A DNA stretch of 47,910 bases from the NCBI GenBank assembly GCA_905478925.1, contig CAJQKQ010000076.1:1-47910 (forward strand), written 5' to 3'. This DNA comes from an uncultured Verrucomicrobiales bacterium (GTDB lineage Bacteria; Verrucomicrobiota; Verrucomicrobiia; Verrucomicrobiales; Akkermansiaceae). The notes below the pieces were generated by a model. That model did not search any database. It saw only the letters and a list, made by a program, of their open reading frames with translations, and had not been told where the DNA came from. The translations under genes were made by a program, and so were the position numbers. How positions within the stretch are numbered: position 1 is the first letter of the stretch; each line of letters starts with the position of its first letter. Shown here piece by piece: positions 34,915 to 43,101 of this stretch.

Positions 34915-35681
34915 CACATCTTGAAGTCCTCGCCGAGGTAGTATTTGCGGGCGACCGGGTCGTCGACGAGTTCGTCGGAGGCGCCTTCGAGTATGACGCG
35001 GCCGTCGTGGATGAGGAAGGCGCGGTCGGTGATGGAGAGGGTTTCACGGACGGAGTGGTCGGTGATGAGGATGGCGAGGCCGTCCTTTTCGCGGAGTTCG
35101 CGGACGATGCGCTGGATGTCCTCGACGGCGATGGGGTCGATGCCGGCGAAAGGTTCGTCGAGCATGAGAATCTTGGGATCGGAGCAGAGGGAGCGGGCGA
35201 TGGCGAGACGGCGCTTCTCGCCGCCGGAGAGGGTGATGGCGAGGGATTTCGAAATCTTGGTGATGCCGAAGCGGTCGAGCAGATCGTGGGCGCGGGCTTT
35301 CTGGTCGGAGCGAGAGAGGCCGGGGCGGGTTTCCAAGATGGCCAGCAGGTTATCGAGGACGGAGAGCTTGCGGAAAACGGATTCCTCCTGCGGGAGGTAG
35401 CCAAGACCGAGGCGGGCGCGACGGTGCATCGGCAGCTTCGAGATGTCTTCTCCGTTGAGGTGGACCGTGCCGTCCTCTGCGGGGATGAGGCCGGCGATCA
35501 TGTAGAAGGATGTGGTCTTCCCCGCACCGTTGGGACCCAGTAGGCCGACGATTTCCCTCGGCTGGACGGTGATGCAGACGCCGTCGACGACGGCTCGGCC
35601 GCCGTAGGTTTTGCGCAATCCCTGGGCGGAAAGGACGGCGGAATCGGTATTTTTGCAGGTGGATCCGGGGTCGTGCGTCAT
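34914..35681 (-). CDS. lptB: LPS-export ABC transporter ATP-binding protein LptB
   Basis: 255 residues. Walker A GLLGPNGAGKTTSFYMIAGLI, Q-loop GYLPQEESVFRKL, signature LSGGEKRRLAIAR, Walker B PKILMLDEPFAGIDPIAV and the His switch ITDHSV are all typical of LptB. An N-terminal extension of about 15 residues precedes the usual start, so the ATG may be slightly upstream of the real one. LptB drives LptFG to hand lipopolysaccharide to LptC/LptA. It lies 45 bp downstream of the LptC/LptA-like gene on the same strand, forming an export cluster. The last codons touch a 25-bp inverted repeat. Confidence 0.95.
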   Translation of the reverse strand: MTHDPGSTCKNTDSAVLSAQGLRKTYGGRAVVDGVCITVQPREIVGLLGPNGAGKTTSFYMIAGLIPAEDGTVHLNGEDISKLPMHRRARLGLGYLPQEESVFRKLSVLDNLLAILETRPGLSRSDQKARAHDLLDRFGITKISKSLAITLSGGEKRRLAIARSLCSDPKILMLDEPFAGIDPIAVEDIQRIVRELREKDGLAILITDHSVRETLSITDRAFLIHDGRVILEGASDELVDDPVARKYYLGEDFKM

Positions 35682-35686
35682 GCTGG

Positions 35687-35721
35687 AAAACTCTAAACTT
35701 TAAATTGGAAACCCTAAGAAA
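35687..35721. repeat. AT-rich CTAAATT-type short repeat (copy 5)
   Basis: GGAAAACTCTAAACTTTAAA followed by TTGGAAACCCTAAGA, filling most of the gap between the LptC/LptA-like stop and the lptB start, 6 bp upstream of that start. Confidence 0.5.
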
Positions 35722-35725
35722 CAGG

Positions 35726-37036
35726 CTACTTGCCTTTTAGGTTGAGGTTGCCGCCCATTTCCCAGTTTCCCTGGGTGGAGAAGGAGCCGCTGTTGAGCAG
35801 GCGGAGGGTGAGGTCGGGCTGCTTGGCGCGGGCGAAGTAGGTGCCTTGTTTTACCCATGGGTAGCCGCCATGGATGATGATTTCGCCAGTGGGGATGTCG
35901 TAAGTCAGTACCCTGCCGCTGGCTTGGACTGGCTCCTTGCCGTCGACGGATTTCTGGTTGAGGACGACTGCGCCCTCGGCGATGAGCTTGCTGACGTCGC
36001 CGAAGTTGGTCATCGCGCCGCTGGCTTTTTTCGGCTTCTTGCCGTCGGGTTTCTTGCTGTCGGGCTTTTTATCTTCGGGTTTCTTTTCGAAGAAAACCTT
36101 GAGTTGGTCAGCTCCCTTGAGATCGAAGCGTGGATCCTTGACGGTGACGTTTTTGAGATAGACGAGAACGCCTTCATCGGCGTCGAAATACATTCCGCCG
36201 TCGCAGGTGATCAGGGTGTCGTCGGGGCCGGGCTTGATCTCAAGAGGCTTGGCTTCTGCTCGCTCTTCAGGCTCAGCCGTGGTGCCGGCATCCAGGCCGC
36301 TGGTGTCGATGAAGGTCAGGGCTGCGGCGGAGGCCTTGTCGCCGTTGCGGATGTCCTCGGTGAGTGCGGTTTGCGCGGATGCGTTGAGCTTTTCGGTCAC
36401 CGGTCCAACGGAAACGGCTTGCGCCTTGATCGCCGCGAGTTCGTCATCGGAAACGTACGCCGGAGGCACCGCGATCAGCGGGGAGGGCGCGAGGCACAGG
36501 GCGATGAGTGCGGCATTGGCGAGTGGGTTGGTGTTCATGGCAGTGGTCGGCGGAGCGGAGATCCAGGTGTTGGCAGGGCCGCGGAGGAAACCTTCGCCGT
36601 TCTGGAAAGCGTAGACAAGTCCGGTTCCGTTGGCAACGAGCCTGTCGGTGGTGATCTTCACGAGTTCCTTGGCTGAGAGCCGGGATTTTACCTGATCGAA
36701 CAGCGCATTTTTCAAGGCTACCTTGCCGCGCAGGCTGCGGTCGGGGTTGAAGAACCGGATCAGGACGTTCTCGCCCTGGACGCGCTCGGAATCGATCAGT
36801 GTCATCGTCTCCGCCTTGAGGTCGCCGACGAGGTTTCGCTCTGCATCGTAGCGGGGAAGCAGGACGCCCTTGAGGACGCTGCCGTCCGGGAGGAGGGAAA
36901 CGGGGTTTTTCTTCGCGCCCGTCGTGGCGTCCTGGGCGCAGAGCGCGGGCGCGGCGAGCAACAGGATGGAGAGCAGGCGTGGCAAGATATCCGGGAGGTT
37001 CGGTGATGAATGAGGCTTGTCTGAGACAGTAGACAT
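35726..37036 (-). CDS. LptC/LptA-like LPS-export protein with internal signal-like segment
   Basis: 436 residues. Residues 1-34 contain a hydrophobic leader (LLSILLLAAPALCA). Residues 45-160 read like a LptC/OstA-type beta-jellyroll (LKAETMTLIDSERVQGENVLI, VKITTDRLVANGTGLVYAF). At residue 167 a second signal-peptide-like segment starts (MNTNPLANAALIALCLAPSPLIA). After it comes a region with Lys/Pro repeats (KKPEDKKPDSKKPDGKKPKK) and a second OstA-like part (GDVSKLIAEGAVVLNQKS..ASGRVLTYDIPTGEIIIHGGYPWV). It could be a fused LptC-LptA or two adjacent genes joined in frame, the second starting near 36538. Position just upstream of lptB supports an LPS-export role. Confidence 0.8.
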   Translation of the reverse strand: MSTVSDKPHSSPNLPDILPRLLSILLLAAPALCAQDATTGAKKNPVSLLPDGSVLKGVLLPRYDAERNLVGDLKAETMTLIDSERVQGENVLIRFFNPDRSLRGKVALKNALFDQVKSRLSAKELVKITTDRLVANGTGLVYAFQNGEGFLRGPANTWISAPPTTAMNTNPLANAALIALCLAPSPLIAVPPAYVSDDELAAIKAQAVSVGPVTEKLNASAQTALTEDIRNGDKASAAALTFIDTSGLDAGTTAEPEERAEAKPLEIKPGPDDTLITCDGGMYFDADEGVLVYLKNVTVKDPRFDLKGADQLKVFFEKKPEDKKPDSKKPDGKKPKKASGAMTNFGDVSKLIAEGAVVLNQKSVDGKEPVQASGRVLTYDIPTGEIIIHGGYPWVKQGTYFARAKQPDLTLRLLNSGSFSTQGNWEMGGNLNLKGK

Positions 37037-37126
37037 TGGGGGCGTCCCGACAACCGCAATATCTCTTTGCGTTCAGAAGTGCAACGGGGGTTGATTTGGG
37101 CGCAGGCCGGGGCGATGCTTCTGGCC

Positions 37127-37591
37127 ATGAAACCAAAGGTAGGTGAGATGGCACCGGATTTCCGCGCGACAGTGGTGGACGGGGAGGAGGAGTCGGAGCT
37201 TTCCCTGGAGGATCTGCGCGGGGAGACGGTGGTGCTGGTGTTCTATCCAAAGGACAATACCCCGGGCTGCACGATCCAGGCATGTTCCCTTCGCGACCAT
37301 TGGGACGAGATCAAGGACAAGGCCCGGGTCTACGGGGTCAGCGCGGACGGAGTGGTGAGCCATAAGAAATTCATCGCAAAAAAAAGGCTGCCCTACCCGC
37401 TGATCGTCGATGAGGATAAGCAAATCGCCGAGGCATACGGTGTCTGGGTGCAGAAATCGATGATGGGCAAGAAATTCATGGGCATTGAGCGCAGCACGTT
37501 CGTGATCGGCCCGGATGGCAGGATCGCGGCGGTGCTGGAAAAGGCCTCGCCGCTGAGCCATACGGAAAAGCTTTCGAAAATTCTTGGATGA
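37127..37591 (+). CDS. bcp: Thioredoxin-dependent peroxiredoxin (Bcp type)
   Basis: 154 residues. GEMAPDFRATVVDGE begins the thioredoxin-like fold. The diagnostic FYPKDNTPGCTIQACSLRDHW carries the peroxidatic Cys (GCT) and the resolving Cys five residues later (ACS), the Bcp/PrxQ pattern. It reduces peroxides in the cytoplasm with thioredoxin as electron donor. The start is ATG 37127 or ATG 37115; both fit. The stop overlaps the next gene start (ATGA at 37588-37591), so a small membrane protein and recR follow on the same transcript. Confidence 0.94.
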   Translation: MKPKVGEMAPDFRATVVDGEEESELSLEDLRGETVVLVFYPKDNTPGCTIQACSLRDHWDEIKDKARVYGVSADGVVSHKKFIAKKRLPYPLIVDEDKQIAEAYGVWVQKSMMGKKFMGIERSTFVIGPDGRIAAVLEKASPLSHTEKLSKILG

Positions 37592-38058
37592 GCGGAAAAC
37601 CTCAGGCAGGCGACCACCCGCACCTCGGCCTGGCCGTGTTCGCGACGGCAGCGATGGCGCTGGCCTTGGCGGGTGGGTTGCAGTTCCTCGGGTTGACGGG
37701 GCGGTTCGATGCCGTGGTTGAGCGGATGTTTACCCCAGGAGGGATGGCAGCCCCTACGCTCTCGCTTGCTCCGTCCGTGCTTTGGCTTTCGGCCGCTTTG
37801 GTCTCATTCGTACTTCCCGCCGTGATCCTGAATATCCCAGGCTCCTGGAGGCGAATCATGGTATGGGGCGGCACCATCGCGCTGACCGTGGCATGGGGGC
37901 CGGTGATGATCCTTGCTGCCCACAAGCCTCAGATCGGGGTGGTATTGGTCGCCGTCCTATGGTCGGGTTTCTGCGCGATGTTTTACACGACCAACCATGC
38001 CCTCCCGGTGGACAGGCCGTCCTCAACTACCAAGAGACCAAGCCATGGCCCGCGCTGA
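37588..38058 (+). CDS. Small integral membrane protein, unknown
   Basis: 156 residues with about four hydrophobic segments (LGLAVFATAAMALALAGGLQFLG, VLWLSAALVSFVLPAVIL, IMVWGGTIALTVAWGPVMILAA, QIGVVLVAVLWSGFCAMFY). The first codon overlaps the bcp stop (ATGA) and the last codons overlap the recR start at 38045, so translation is probably coupled in the order bcp, this gene, recR. No motif known to me is present. The frame keeps the codon bias of its neighbours, so it is real. Confidence 0.8.
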   Translation: MSGKPQAGDHPHLGLAVFATAAMALALAGGLQFLGLTGRFDAVVERMFTPGGMAAPTLSLAPSVLWLSAALVSFVLPAVILNIPGSWRRIMVWGGTIALTVAWGPVMILAAHKPQIGVVLVAVLWSGFCAMFYTTNHALPVDRPSSTTKRPSHGPR

Positions 38059-38653
38059 TTTCCCCGCCCCTGTGAAGGCGCTCGTCGATGAGCTGAAACG
38101 GCTGCCTGGTATCGGCCCGCGCAGTGCGGAACGGATGGCCGTATGGTTACTCCAGCACAAGAAGGCCGATCCAACAGTGCTTGCCGGAGCGCTCGTTTGC
38201 GCCCACGAAACGATCATCCCATGCCCGGTGTGCGGATTTTTCGCCACCCGCGAGGGCTGTGGGATCTGTGATGATCCGAAGCGTGATGACACGCTGCTGT
38301 GCGTCATTGAGCAGGCGACCGATGTGCTTCCGCTGGAGCGCTCCGGCGCGTTCAAGGGGCGTTACCATTGCCTCGGCGGCAAGCTTTCCCCGCTCGACCG
38401 CGTTTCCCCGGAAGACCTGCATATCCCGGAGCTGATGCGGCGAGTGGATGCCAGCGACGGGCAGATGGAGATCATTCTCGCACTCGGCGCCGATGTTGAG
38501 GGCGAGGCCACCTCGAACTACCTCGCCGACATGTTGCGCGGAAAATCGGCGAAAGTCACCCGCATCGCGCAGGGCCTGCCGGCGGGCGGGGGGCTCGAGC
38601 ATGCCGACGCGCTGACTCTGATCCGTGCTTTGCAGGGCAGGCGGGATTTCTGA
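38045..38653 (+). CDS. recR: Recombination protein RecR
   Basis: 202 residues, the usual length. The helix-hairpin-helix LPGIGPRSAERMAVWLL is followed by the four-cysteine zinc finger CPVCGFFATREGCGIC. The Toprim domain begins at LLCVIEQATDVLPLERSGAFKGRYHCLGGKLSPLDRV, and the C-terminal Walker-like GEATSNYLADML is present. RecR acts with RecF/RecO to load RecA on gaps. The ATG at 38045 lies inside the upstream gene, so the two are coupled. Its last 34 bases are duplicated at 39005-39038 in the following repeat block. Confidence 0.96.
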   Translation: MARADFPAPVKALVDELKRLPGIGPRSAERMAVWLLQHKKADPTVLAGALVCAHETIIPCPVCGFFATREGCGICDDPKRDDTLLCVIEQATDVLPLERSGAFKGRYHCLGGKLSPLDRVSPEDLHIPELMRRVDASDGQMEIILALGADVEGEATSNYLADMLRGKSAKVTRIAQGLPAGGGLEHADALTLIRALQGRRDF

Positions 38654-38672
38654 ATCCGACTTTGGCGGCTCC

Positions 38673-38836
38673 GCGCCCCAAGCCAAGAGGGGCTCGCGAA
38701 AAGCCGCAGGGGCGCAAAGGAAGAGAGGTTCATGAGAAAAGCTGGGAAATATTTGGAGTCGTCTTCCTTTCCGGACTTCCCCATTCCGAAATTCTTCATC
38801 GTCCCGGCCTTTGCGGCTTAGCGACTTTGCGCGAGC
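38673..38836. repeat. CGCAAAG-type inverted repeat pair
   Basis: Left arm around 38677-38727 (CCGCGCCCCAAGCCAAGAGG ... AAAGCCGCAGGGGCGCAAAGG); right arm at 38810-38836 (GCCTTTGCGGCTTAGCGACT, TTGCGCGAG). Its left arm is repeated almost exactly in the neighbouring element at 38895. Confidence 0.6.
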
Positions 38837-38892
38837 CATTCTTTAAATTCAATGAACTGGAAACCCATTTCAGATATCCAGCCTTACGGCTA

Positions 38893-39005
38893 AGATCCGC
38901 GCCCCAAGCCAAGAGGGGCTCGCGCAAAGCCGCAGAGGCGCAAAGGATTGGATTTTGGGTTTCCTACTAAAAAAACTTTCTCATCGATCTGCCTTTGCGC
39001 CTCAG
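38893..39005. repeat. CGCAAAG-type inverted repeat pair, second copy
   Basis: The left arm (38895-38950) matches that of 38673-38836, including CCGCGCCCCAAGCCAAGAGG. The right arm TGCCTTTGCGCCTCAGA (about 38989-39005) runs directly into a duplicate of the recR 3' end (39005-39038). Confidence 0.55.
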
Positions 39006-39038
39006 ATCCGGGCTATGCAGGGCAGGCGGGATTTCTGA
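39005..39038 (+). repeat. Duplicate of the recR 3' end
   Basis: 34 bases match 38620-38653 (the last codons of recR, including TGCAGGGCAGGCGGGATTTC then TGA) with two mismatches. They lie 385 bp downstream, after two CGCAAAG-type elements. Confidence 0.75.
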
Positions 39039-39099
39039 GGCACAAATTGCCGTAGCGCGAACCTTGCGCGCCGATGGTGGGGACGATAACGTACATCTC

Positions 39100-40347
39100 A
39101 TGCTTCAAAACATCTGCGCTACGATCTGTGCCTTCATTGCGTTGTCCGCCTCCGCCCATGCGGAGGCGATTCCGTGTCCGTTGGATTCGTTGCTCGAGGC
39201 TCCTGCAAACTGGCAGATGACTCCTGAGGAGTTTGCGAAAAAGTTCACCAACGGGGAGAACGCCCTGTTCGTCTGGCTGACGAAGGATCACACCCGAGCG
39301 AAGATCGGCCGCAGGCTCTACGGGAACACCACCATCGATCTCAGCCTGTTCGGTGGCGAAGTTCCGGTTCAGGAGGCGATCGTCGATTTCGCTGGAGGGA
39401 AGCTGAACCTTATCTCTTTCTCCATCTACAACCGTGGCGACGTCAAGAATATCACGGAGGAGGATTTCGCAGCACGCTTCATGGCCAGCGGAAAAGCCAT
39501 GGCGAAGATCCTTTCGGTCAAGCCGCGCCGCAAGGACGCAGATCCCCAGAGCGGGCTGCTCACGGCCGGCTACAGCTGGTATTCTAGGGAAAACGGCATT
39601 GCCCTACTGGAGCACAACGAGAAGGCCATGGAGGGCGGTGACCGCGAGTTCCTGCGCCTGCGCGCCGCAAGGCCGGATGCGGAGGGGTCGCTCGCCGCGT
39701 CGATGACGCATCGCCGTGGCGGCGCCGCCGTTCGCTTGCGCGACCTCCCGGACAACCTTGTGAAAAGTGACAACGGCGACGTTTTCATCGGCAACATGCC
39801 GATGGTCGACCAGGGCGATAAGGGCTACTGCGTTGTCGCCAGCACTCAGCGCGCCTTCGAATACTATGGCATCGGTGCGGACATGCACCAGATCGCCCAG
39901 ATCACCGAGTCCGACGCAACCACCGGCACCAATCCCATCCTGATGGCGAAGGAACTCGACAGGATCGACTACCGTTTCAAGACCCGGCTCGATATCATCG
40001 GCCTGGGCGGTCCCGGAAAATTCACCGAGGTGGACAAGAAAAAGGGCGAATACTACGTCGGCAAGGCCGTCGACGAAAGGAAGTTCAGCAAGAAGATCCA
40101 CAGCTATGTTGACGACGGTCTGCCGCTTATGTGGGCGCTGCTTCTCGGTCGTTTTCCGGAAACCCCGCAGGTGAATATGCAGAACGGCGGCGGCCATATG
40201 CGGTTGATCATCGGCTACAACGATCAGACCGATGAGATCATCTTCACCGACTCATGGGGCGCGGGGCACGAGTTCAAGAAGATGAAAATGTCCCACGCCT
40301 ACCAGGCCAGCCTCGGGCTGTTCGTCCTGAAGCCGACCGTGCATTGA
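39100..40347 (+). CDS. Secreted papain/C39-like cysteine peptidase
   Basis: 415 residues with a signal peptide (MLQNICATICAFIALSASAHA). The N-terminal half (about 25-200) is a domain I do not recognise. The C-terminal half has the papain-like order: Gln and Cys in MVDQGDKGYCVVASTQRAFEYYG (about 250-270), His in GGGHMRLIIGYNDQTDE, and Asp in IIFTDSWGAGHEF. This is close to the C39/Y-like Cys peptidases. The target is unknown; a role outside the cytoplasm follows from the leader. Start at ATG 39100; the frame continues upstream into repeat DNA, which is not coding. It is convergent with the BASS transporter gene. Confidence 0.85.
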   Translation: MLQNICATICAFIALSASAHAEAIPCPLDSLLEAPANWQMTPEEFAKKFTNGENALFVWLTKDHTRAKIGRRLYGNTTIDLSLFGGEVPVQEAIVDFAGGKLNLISFSIYNRGDVKNITEEDFAARFMASGKAMAKILSVKPRRKDADPQSGLLTAGYSWYSRENGIALLEHNEKAMEGGDREFLRLRAARPDAEGSLAASMTHRRGGAAVRLRDLPDNLVKSDNGDVFIGNMPMVDQGDKGYCVVASTQRAFEYYGIGADMHQIAQITESDATTGTNPILMAKELDRIDYRFKTRLDIIGLGGPGKFTEVDKKKGEYYVGKAVDERKFSKKIHSYVDDGLPLMWALLLGRFPETPQVNMQNGGGHMRLIIGYNDQTDEIIFTDSWGAGHEFKKMKMSHAYQASLGLFVLKPTVH

Positions 40348-40370
40348 TTTTTTCTCGAAGGGGAAAAAGA

Positions 40371-40408
40371 GTCGAAGGTCGTTAGACTTTCGGCGTTGGA
40401 CCTTCGAC
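40371..40408. repeat. 10-bp inverted repeat overlapping a stop codon
   Basis: GTCGAAGGTC (40371-40380) and GACCTTCGAC (40399-40408), perfect arms, 18-nt loop. The BASS gene stop (40382-40384) lies in the loop, so its last residues are encoded by repeat DNA. It is a possible terminator for either convergent gene. Confidence 0.6.
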
Positions 40409-41350
40409 CTTGGACTTTGAAAGTGCACGGCGGTTCCACCAGCTGGCGAGTATGCTGCCGATGACGCAGTGGAAGAAGGCGGAGATCGCGCAGGGGGCTG
40501 CGGCGAGCATGGTGAAATGGGTTTTTGCGAGGCTGGAGCCGAGGCCGGAGTTTTGCATGCCGACCTCGATGCAGACGGTGCGGCTTTCCTTTTCCGGAAA
40601 ACCGAGGAGCCGCGCCCAGAGGTAGCCGAGGCCGAAACCTAGGGCGTGGACCGTGAAGACGGCGGGCAGCAGAGTTTTCCAATGTTCGATGATGGAACCC
40701 TTGGTGGCACCCACCACGGCGGAAACGATCAGGACGATGACAAGTACCGAGACTGCGGGCGAAATTCCTTTCACCGCCACGAGCCTTTTGCCGAGATAGC
40801 GGTTCAGCAGCAGGCCACCCATGATGGGGAGCAGGACGATGGTGACCATGGAAATTACCATCGCGGAGGCATCCACATCGAGGATCGCGGAGGCGTAGGC
40901 CTTGGTCAGCAGAGGGGTCAGCCAGACGGCGAGGAAGGTCGAGCACATGGTCATCAGCACGCTGAGCGCGAGGTTTCCCTTGGCGAGGTAGGTGACGACG
41001 TTTGAGGCTGTGCCGCCGGGGCAGCAGCTCACCAGGATGATGCCGATTTTGAACTGGTCCGGCAGCCCGGAGAGCGTTGCGACGCCCCAGCCGATGAAGG
41101 GCATGATCACGAATTGGGCGGTGATCCCGAGCAAAGTCCAGCGCGGCATTTTCAGGCACTCGCGGAAATCACCGAAGTTCAGGGTCATTCCCATTCCGAG
41201 CATGATGACCCCCAATCCGGCGGAGATGAGCGAGATACCGGTGCCGGGGATTTTTCCGAGAAACCAAGTGAAATGTGGCGGCAGGAACCACGCCCAGGCC
41301 ACCCCGATGAGTGTCCAGAGCCAGAAAAGGTTCACCACACGCGTCGCCAT
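40382..41350 (-). CDS. BASS family (bile acid:sodium symporter-like) transporter
   Basis: 322 residues with about nine to ten transmembrane segments. GVIMLGMGMTLNFGDFRECLKMP, the CCPGGTASNVVTYLAKGNLALSV crossover (about 105-130) and GMQNSGLGSSLA (about 265-280) are the family's sodium/substrate-site signatures. Bacterial members move bile acids, pantothenate, pyruvate or other organic acids with sodium; the substrate is unknown. The C-terminal tail (SKSKVEGPTPKV) is encoded by an inverted repeat and is not conserved. Start at ATG 41350. It is 59 bp downstream of the NDH-2 gene on the same strand. Confidence 0.92.
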   Translation of the reverse strand: MATRVVNLFWLWTLIGVAWAWFLPPHFTWFLGKIPGTGISLISAGLGVIMLGMGMTLNFGDFRECLKMPRWTLLGITAQFVIMPFIGWGVATLSGLPDQFKIGIILVSCCPGGTASNVVTYLAKGNLALSVLMTMCSTFLAVWLTPLLTKAYASAILDVDASAMVISMVTIVLLPIMGGLLLNRYLGKRLVAVKGISPAVSVLVIVLIVSAVVGATKGSIIEHWKTLLPAVFTVHALGFGLGYLWARLLGFPEKESRTVCIEVGMQNSGLGSSLAKTHFTMLAAAPCAISAFFHCVIGSILASWWNRRALSKSKVEGPTPKV

Positions 41351-41408
41351 GTCTGGGATGATTGGCGGAGTCCGTTGGGATGGCGAACCTTTTGACGGGA
41401 AATAGCGC

Positions 41409-42713
41409 CTACGGCGTTTGCGGAGGGTTGACGATGATGCGGGCTTCCGGGTTGTTGTGAATGTAGGAGTAGGCCCAGCCGAGCAGGACGGAGAGCTTGT
41501 TGCGGAAGCCGATGAGGAAGAGGATGTGAATGAGCAGCCACGCGATCCATGCGAAAAAGCCGTTCATGGTGATGTTCCCGACTTTCATGACCGCCGCGTT
41601 CTTGCCGATAATGGCCATCATGCCCTTGTCGGTGTATTTGAAAAGCGGTCGCAGCTGGTGCTTGCGGTCGGCAAATCTCGTCGCCTCCAGCCGCACCTCC
41701 TCTTTCAGTAGCATCGCAATGTGATTGCCCATCTGGGTGGCGGCGGGTGCGACACCGGGGACGAAGCTATCGTTCCTGTCGCGCATGTTGGTCAGATCTC
41801 CTGCGACGAAAATGTCGGGATGGCCGGGGATGGAAAGGTCGAGGTTCGGCGTCACGCGGCCCGAGCGGTCGGTTTCCACGCCGAGATCCTTGGTCAGCGG
41901 GTTCGCCGCGATCCCTGCCGCCCAGACGATGGCCTCCGCTTCTAGGGTGGAGCCGTCGTTGAGGAGGAGTTTTCCTTTCTGGACGTCCATCACGCGGGTC
42001 TCGTTGCGGACCTCTACGCCAAGGTGGCCGAGGCGGGTCTTCGCGTAGTCGGATTGTTCGGGATCGTAGTGCTCCAGGATCTTGGGCGAGTTTTCGATCA
42101 GGATCACTCGCAGCTTGCTGGTGTCGATGCGGCGGAAATTCGATTTCAGCGAGCGGTGGATGAGGTCGGCACACGCGCCTGCCAGTTCGACCCCGGTTGG
42201 CCCGCCGCCGACAATGGCGATGGTCATCAGCCGTTCACGCTCGGCGTAGTCCTTGGTGAGCTCCGCACGCTCGAGGTTGGAGAGGATTTTCCGGCGTATG
42301 CCCTGGGCGTCGGCAAGAGATTTCAGCCCCATCGAATTTTTCTCCCACTGATCGTTGCCGAAAAATCCGGTTTTCGCCCCTGCCGCGAGCACGAGGTAGT
42401 CGAAGCGGAACACCTCGCCGGACTTTCCGGTGACGGTCTTTTCGACAGGGGAGATGCCTGTCACCTCATCCATCAGCACGGTGACGTTCTTGGCATCGGA
42501 AAGGATCTGGCGGATTGAGCGCGCAATATCCGGCGCGGCCAGCGAAGCGGTGGCTACCTGGTAGAGAAGCGGCTGGAAAAGGTGGTGGTTCGTCCGGTCG
42601 AGCAATGTCACCGCGAAGCTGTCGTTGTTGGCGAGCTTGCGCGCGCACTCGAGCCCCGCGAATCCTCCACCGATGATGAGCACCTTGCGCGGTACGGTCT
42701 GCTTGCTGGCCAT
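41409..42713 (-). CDS. ndh: Type II NADH dehydrogenase (NDH-2-like)
   Basis: 434 residues. The first Rossmann fold is KVLIIGGGFAGLECARKLAN, with NHHLFQPLLYQVATASL; the second is IAIVGGGPTGVELAGACADL. The C-terminal FAD site is DIFVAGDLTNM. A hydrophobic C-terminal amphipathic stretch (FFAWIAWLLIHILFLIGF) anchors it to the inner membrane, as in NDH-2 and plant/yeast homologues. It oxidises NADH with quinone without pumping protons. It is upstream of the BASS transporter gene on the same strand; the link is not obvious. Confidence 0.93.
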   Translation of the reverse strand: MASKQTVPRKVLIIGGGFAGLECARKLANNDSFAVTLLDRTNHHLFQPLLYQVATASLAAPDIARSIRQILSDAKNVTVLMDEVTGISPVEKTVTGKSGEVFRFDYLVLAAGAKTGFFGNDQWEKNSMGLKSLADAQGIRRKILSNLERAELTKDYAERERLMTIAIVGGGPTGVELAGACADLIHRSLKSNFRRIDTSKLRVILIENSPKILEHYDPEQSDYAKTRLGHLGVEVRNETRVMDVQKGKLLLNDGSTLEAEAIVWAAGIAANPLTKDLGVETDRSGRVTPNLDLSIPGHPDIFVAGDLTNMRDRNDSFVPGVAPAATQMGNHIAMLLKEEVRLEATRFADRKHQLRPLFKYTDKGMMAIIGKNAAVMKVGNITMNGFFAWIAWLLIHILFLIGFRNKLSVLLGWAYSYIHNNPEARIIVNPPQTP

Positions 42714-42880
42714 GCGACGACCCTGTCATTCATTCGGGATCAGGGCAAACGGAGCTTGTGAAATTTTTCACAAGCTCTGAAGAGACCAGATAAAATCACG
42801 ACTCTGGCTTCGGGAGGGTAGCGAATTTATCTCCACGCAAGACCTGAGCATCGGTGATGCCATGCCATGCCAAGGCATAG

Positions 42881-43051
42881 CGTAATTTCCTGGATGAGAA
42901 CCGCAGGCTGCAGAAGGAGCGTATCGCCGCGTTCGGGGAATACATTGCGGACGTCAAGGAGAGCCGGTTCCCCGAACTCAGCCACTTGATCGAGTTGGGC
43001 GTGAGCCTGCTCAAGGAGGTGATGGGTTCCATCGGGGGAGGGCTGCGATAG
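42881..43051 (+). pseudogene. Relic of a panB-like 3' end
   Basis: 57 codons with no start codon in frame: RNFLDENRRLQKERIAAFGE, YIADVKESRFPELSHLIELG, VSLLKEVMGSIGGGLR, then TAG. The RNF...Y.ADVK.S.FP pattern is reminiscent of the C-terminus of ketopantoate hydroxymethyltransferase (PanB). It lies in the 388-bp gap between the NDH-2 gene and the next hypothetical gene. Possibly a decayed fragment; the family call is weak. Confidence 0.4.
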
Positions 43052-43101
43052 TGAAGTTCGAGGTTCCCTTTTGAGCGACGCCCTGCTTCCATCCGACCCG
43101 A

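Noticed and set aside
34793..35404. An overlapping minus-strand gene at lptB
   Set aside because: A shadow frame of lptB with a Ser/Pro-rich composition; the lptB frame has all ABC motifs.
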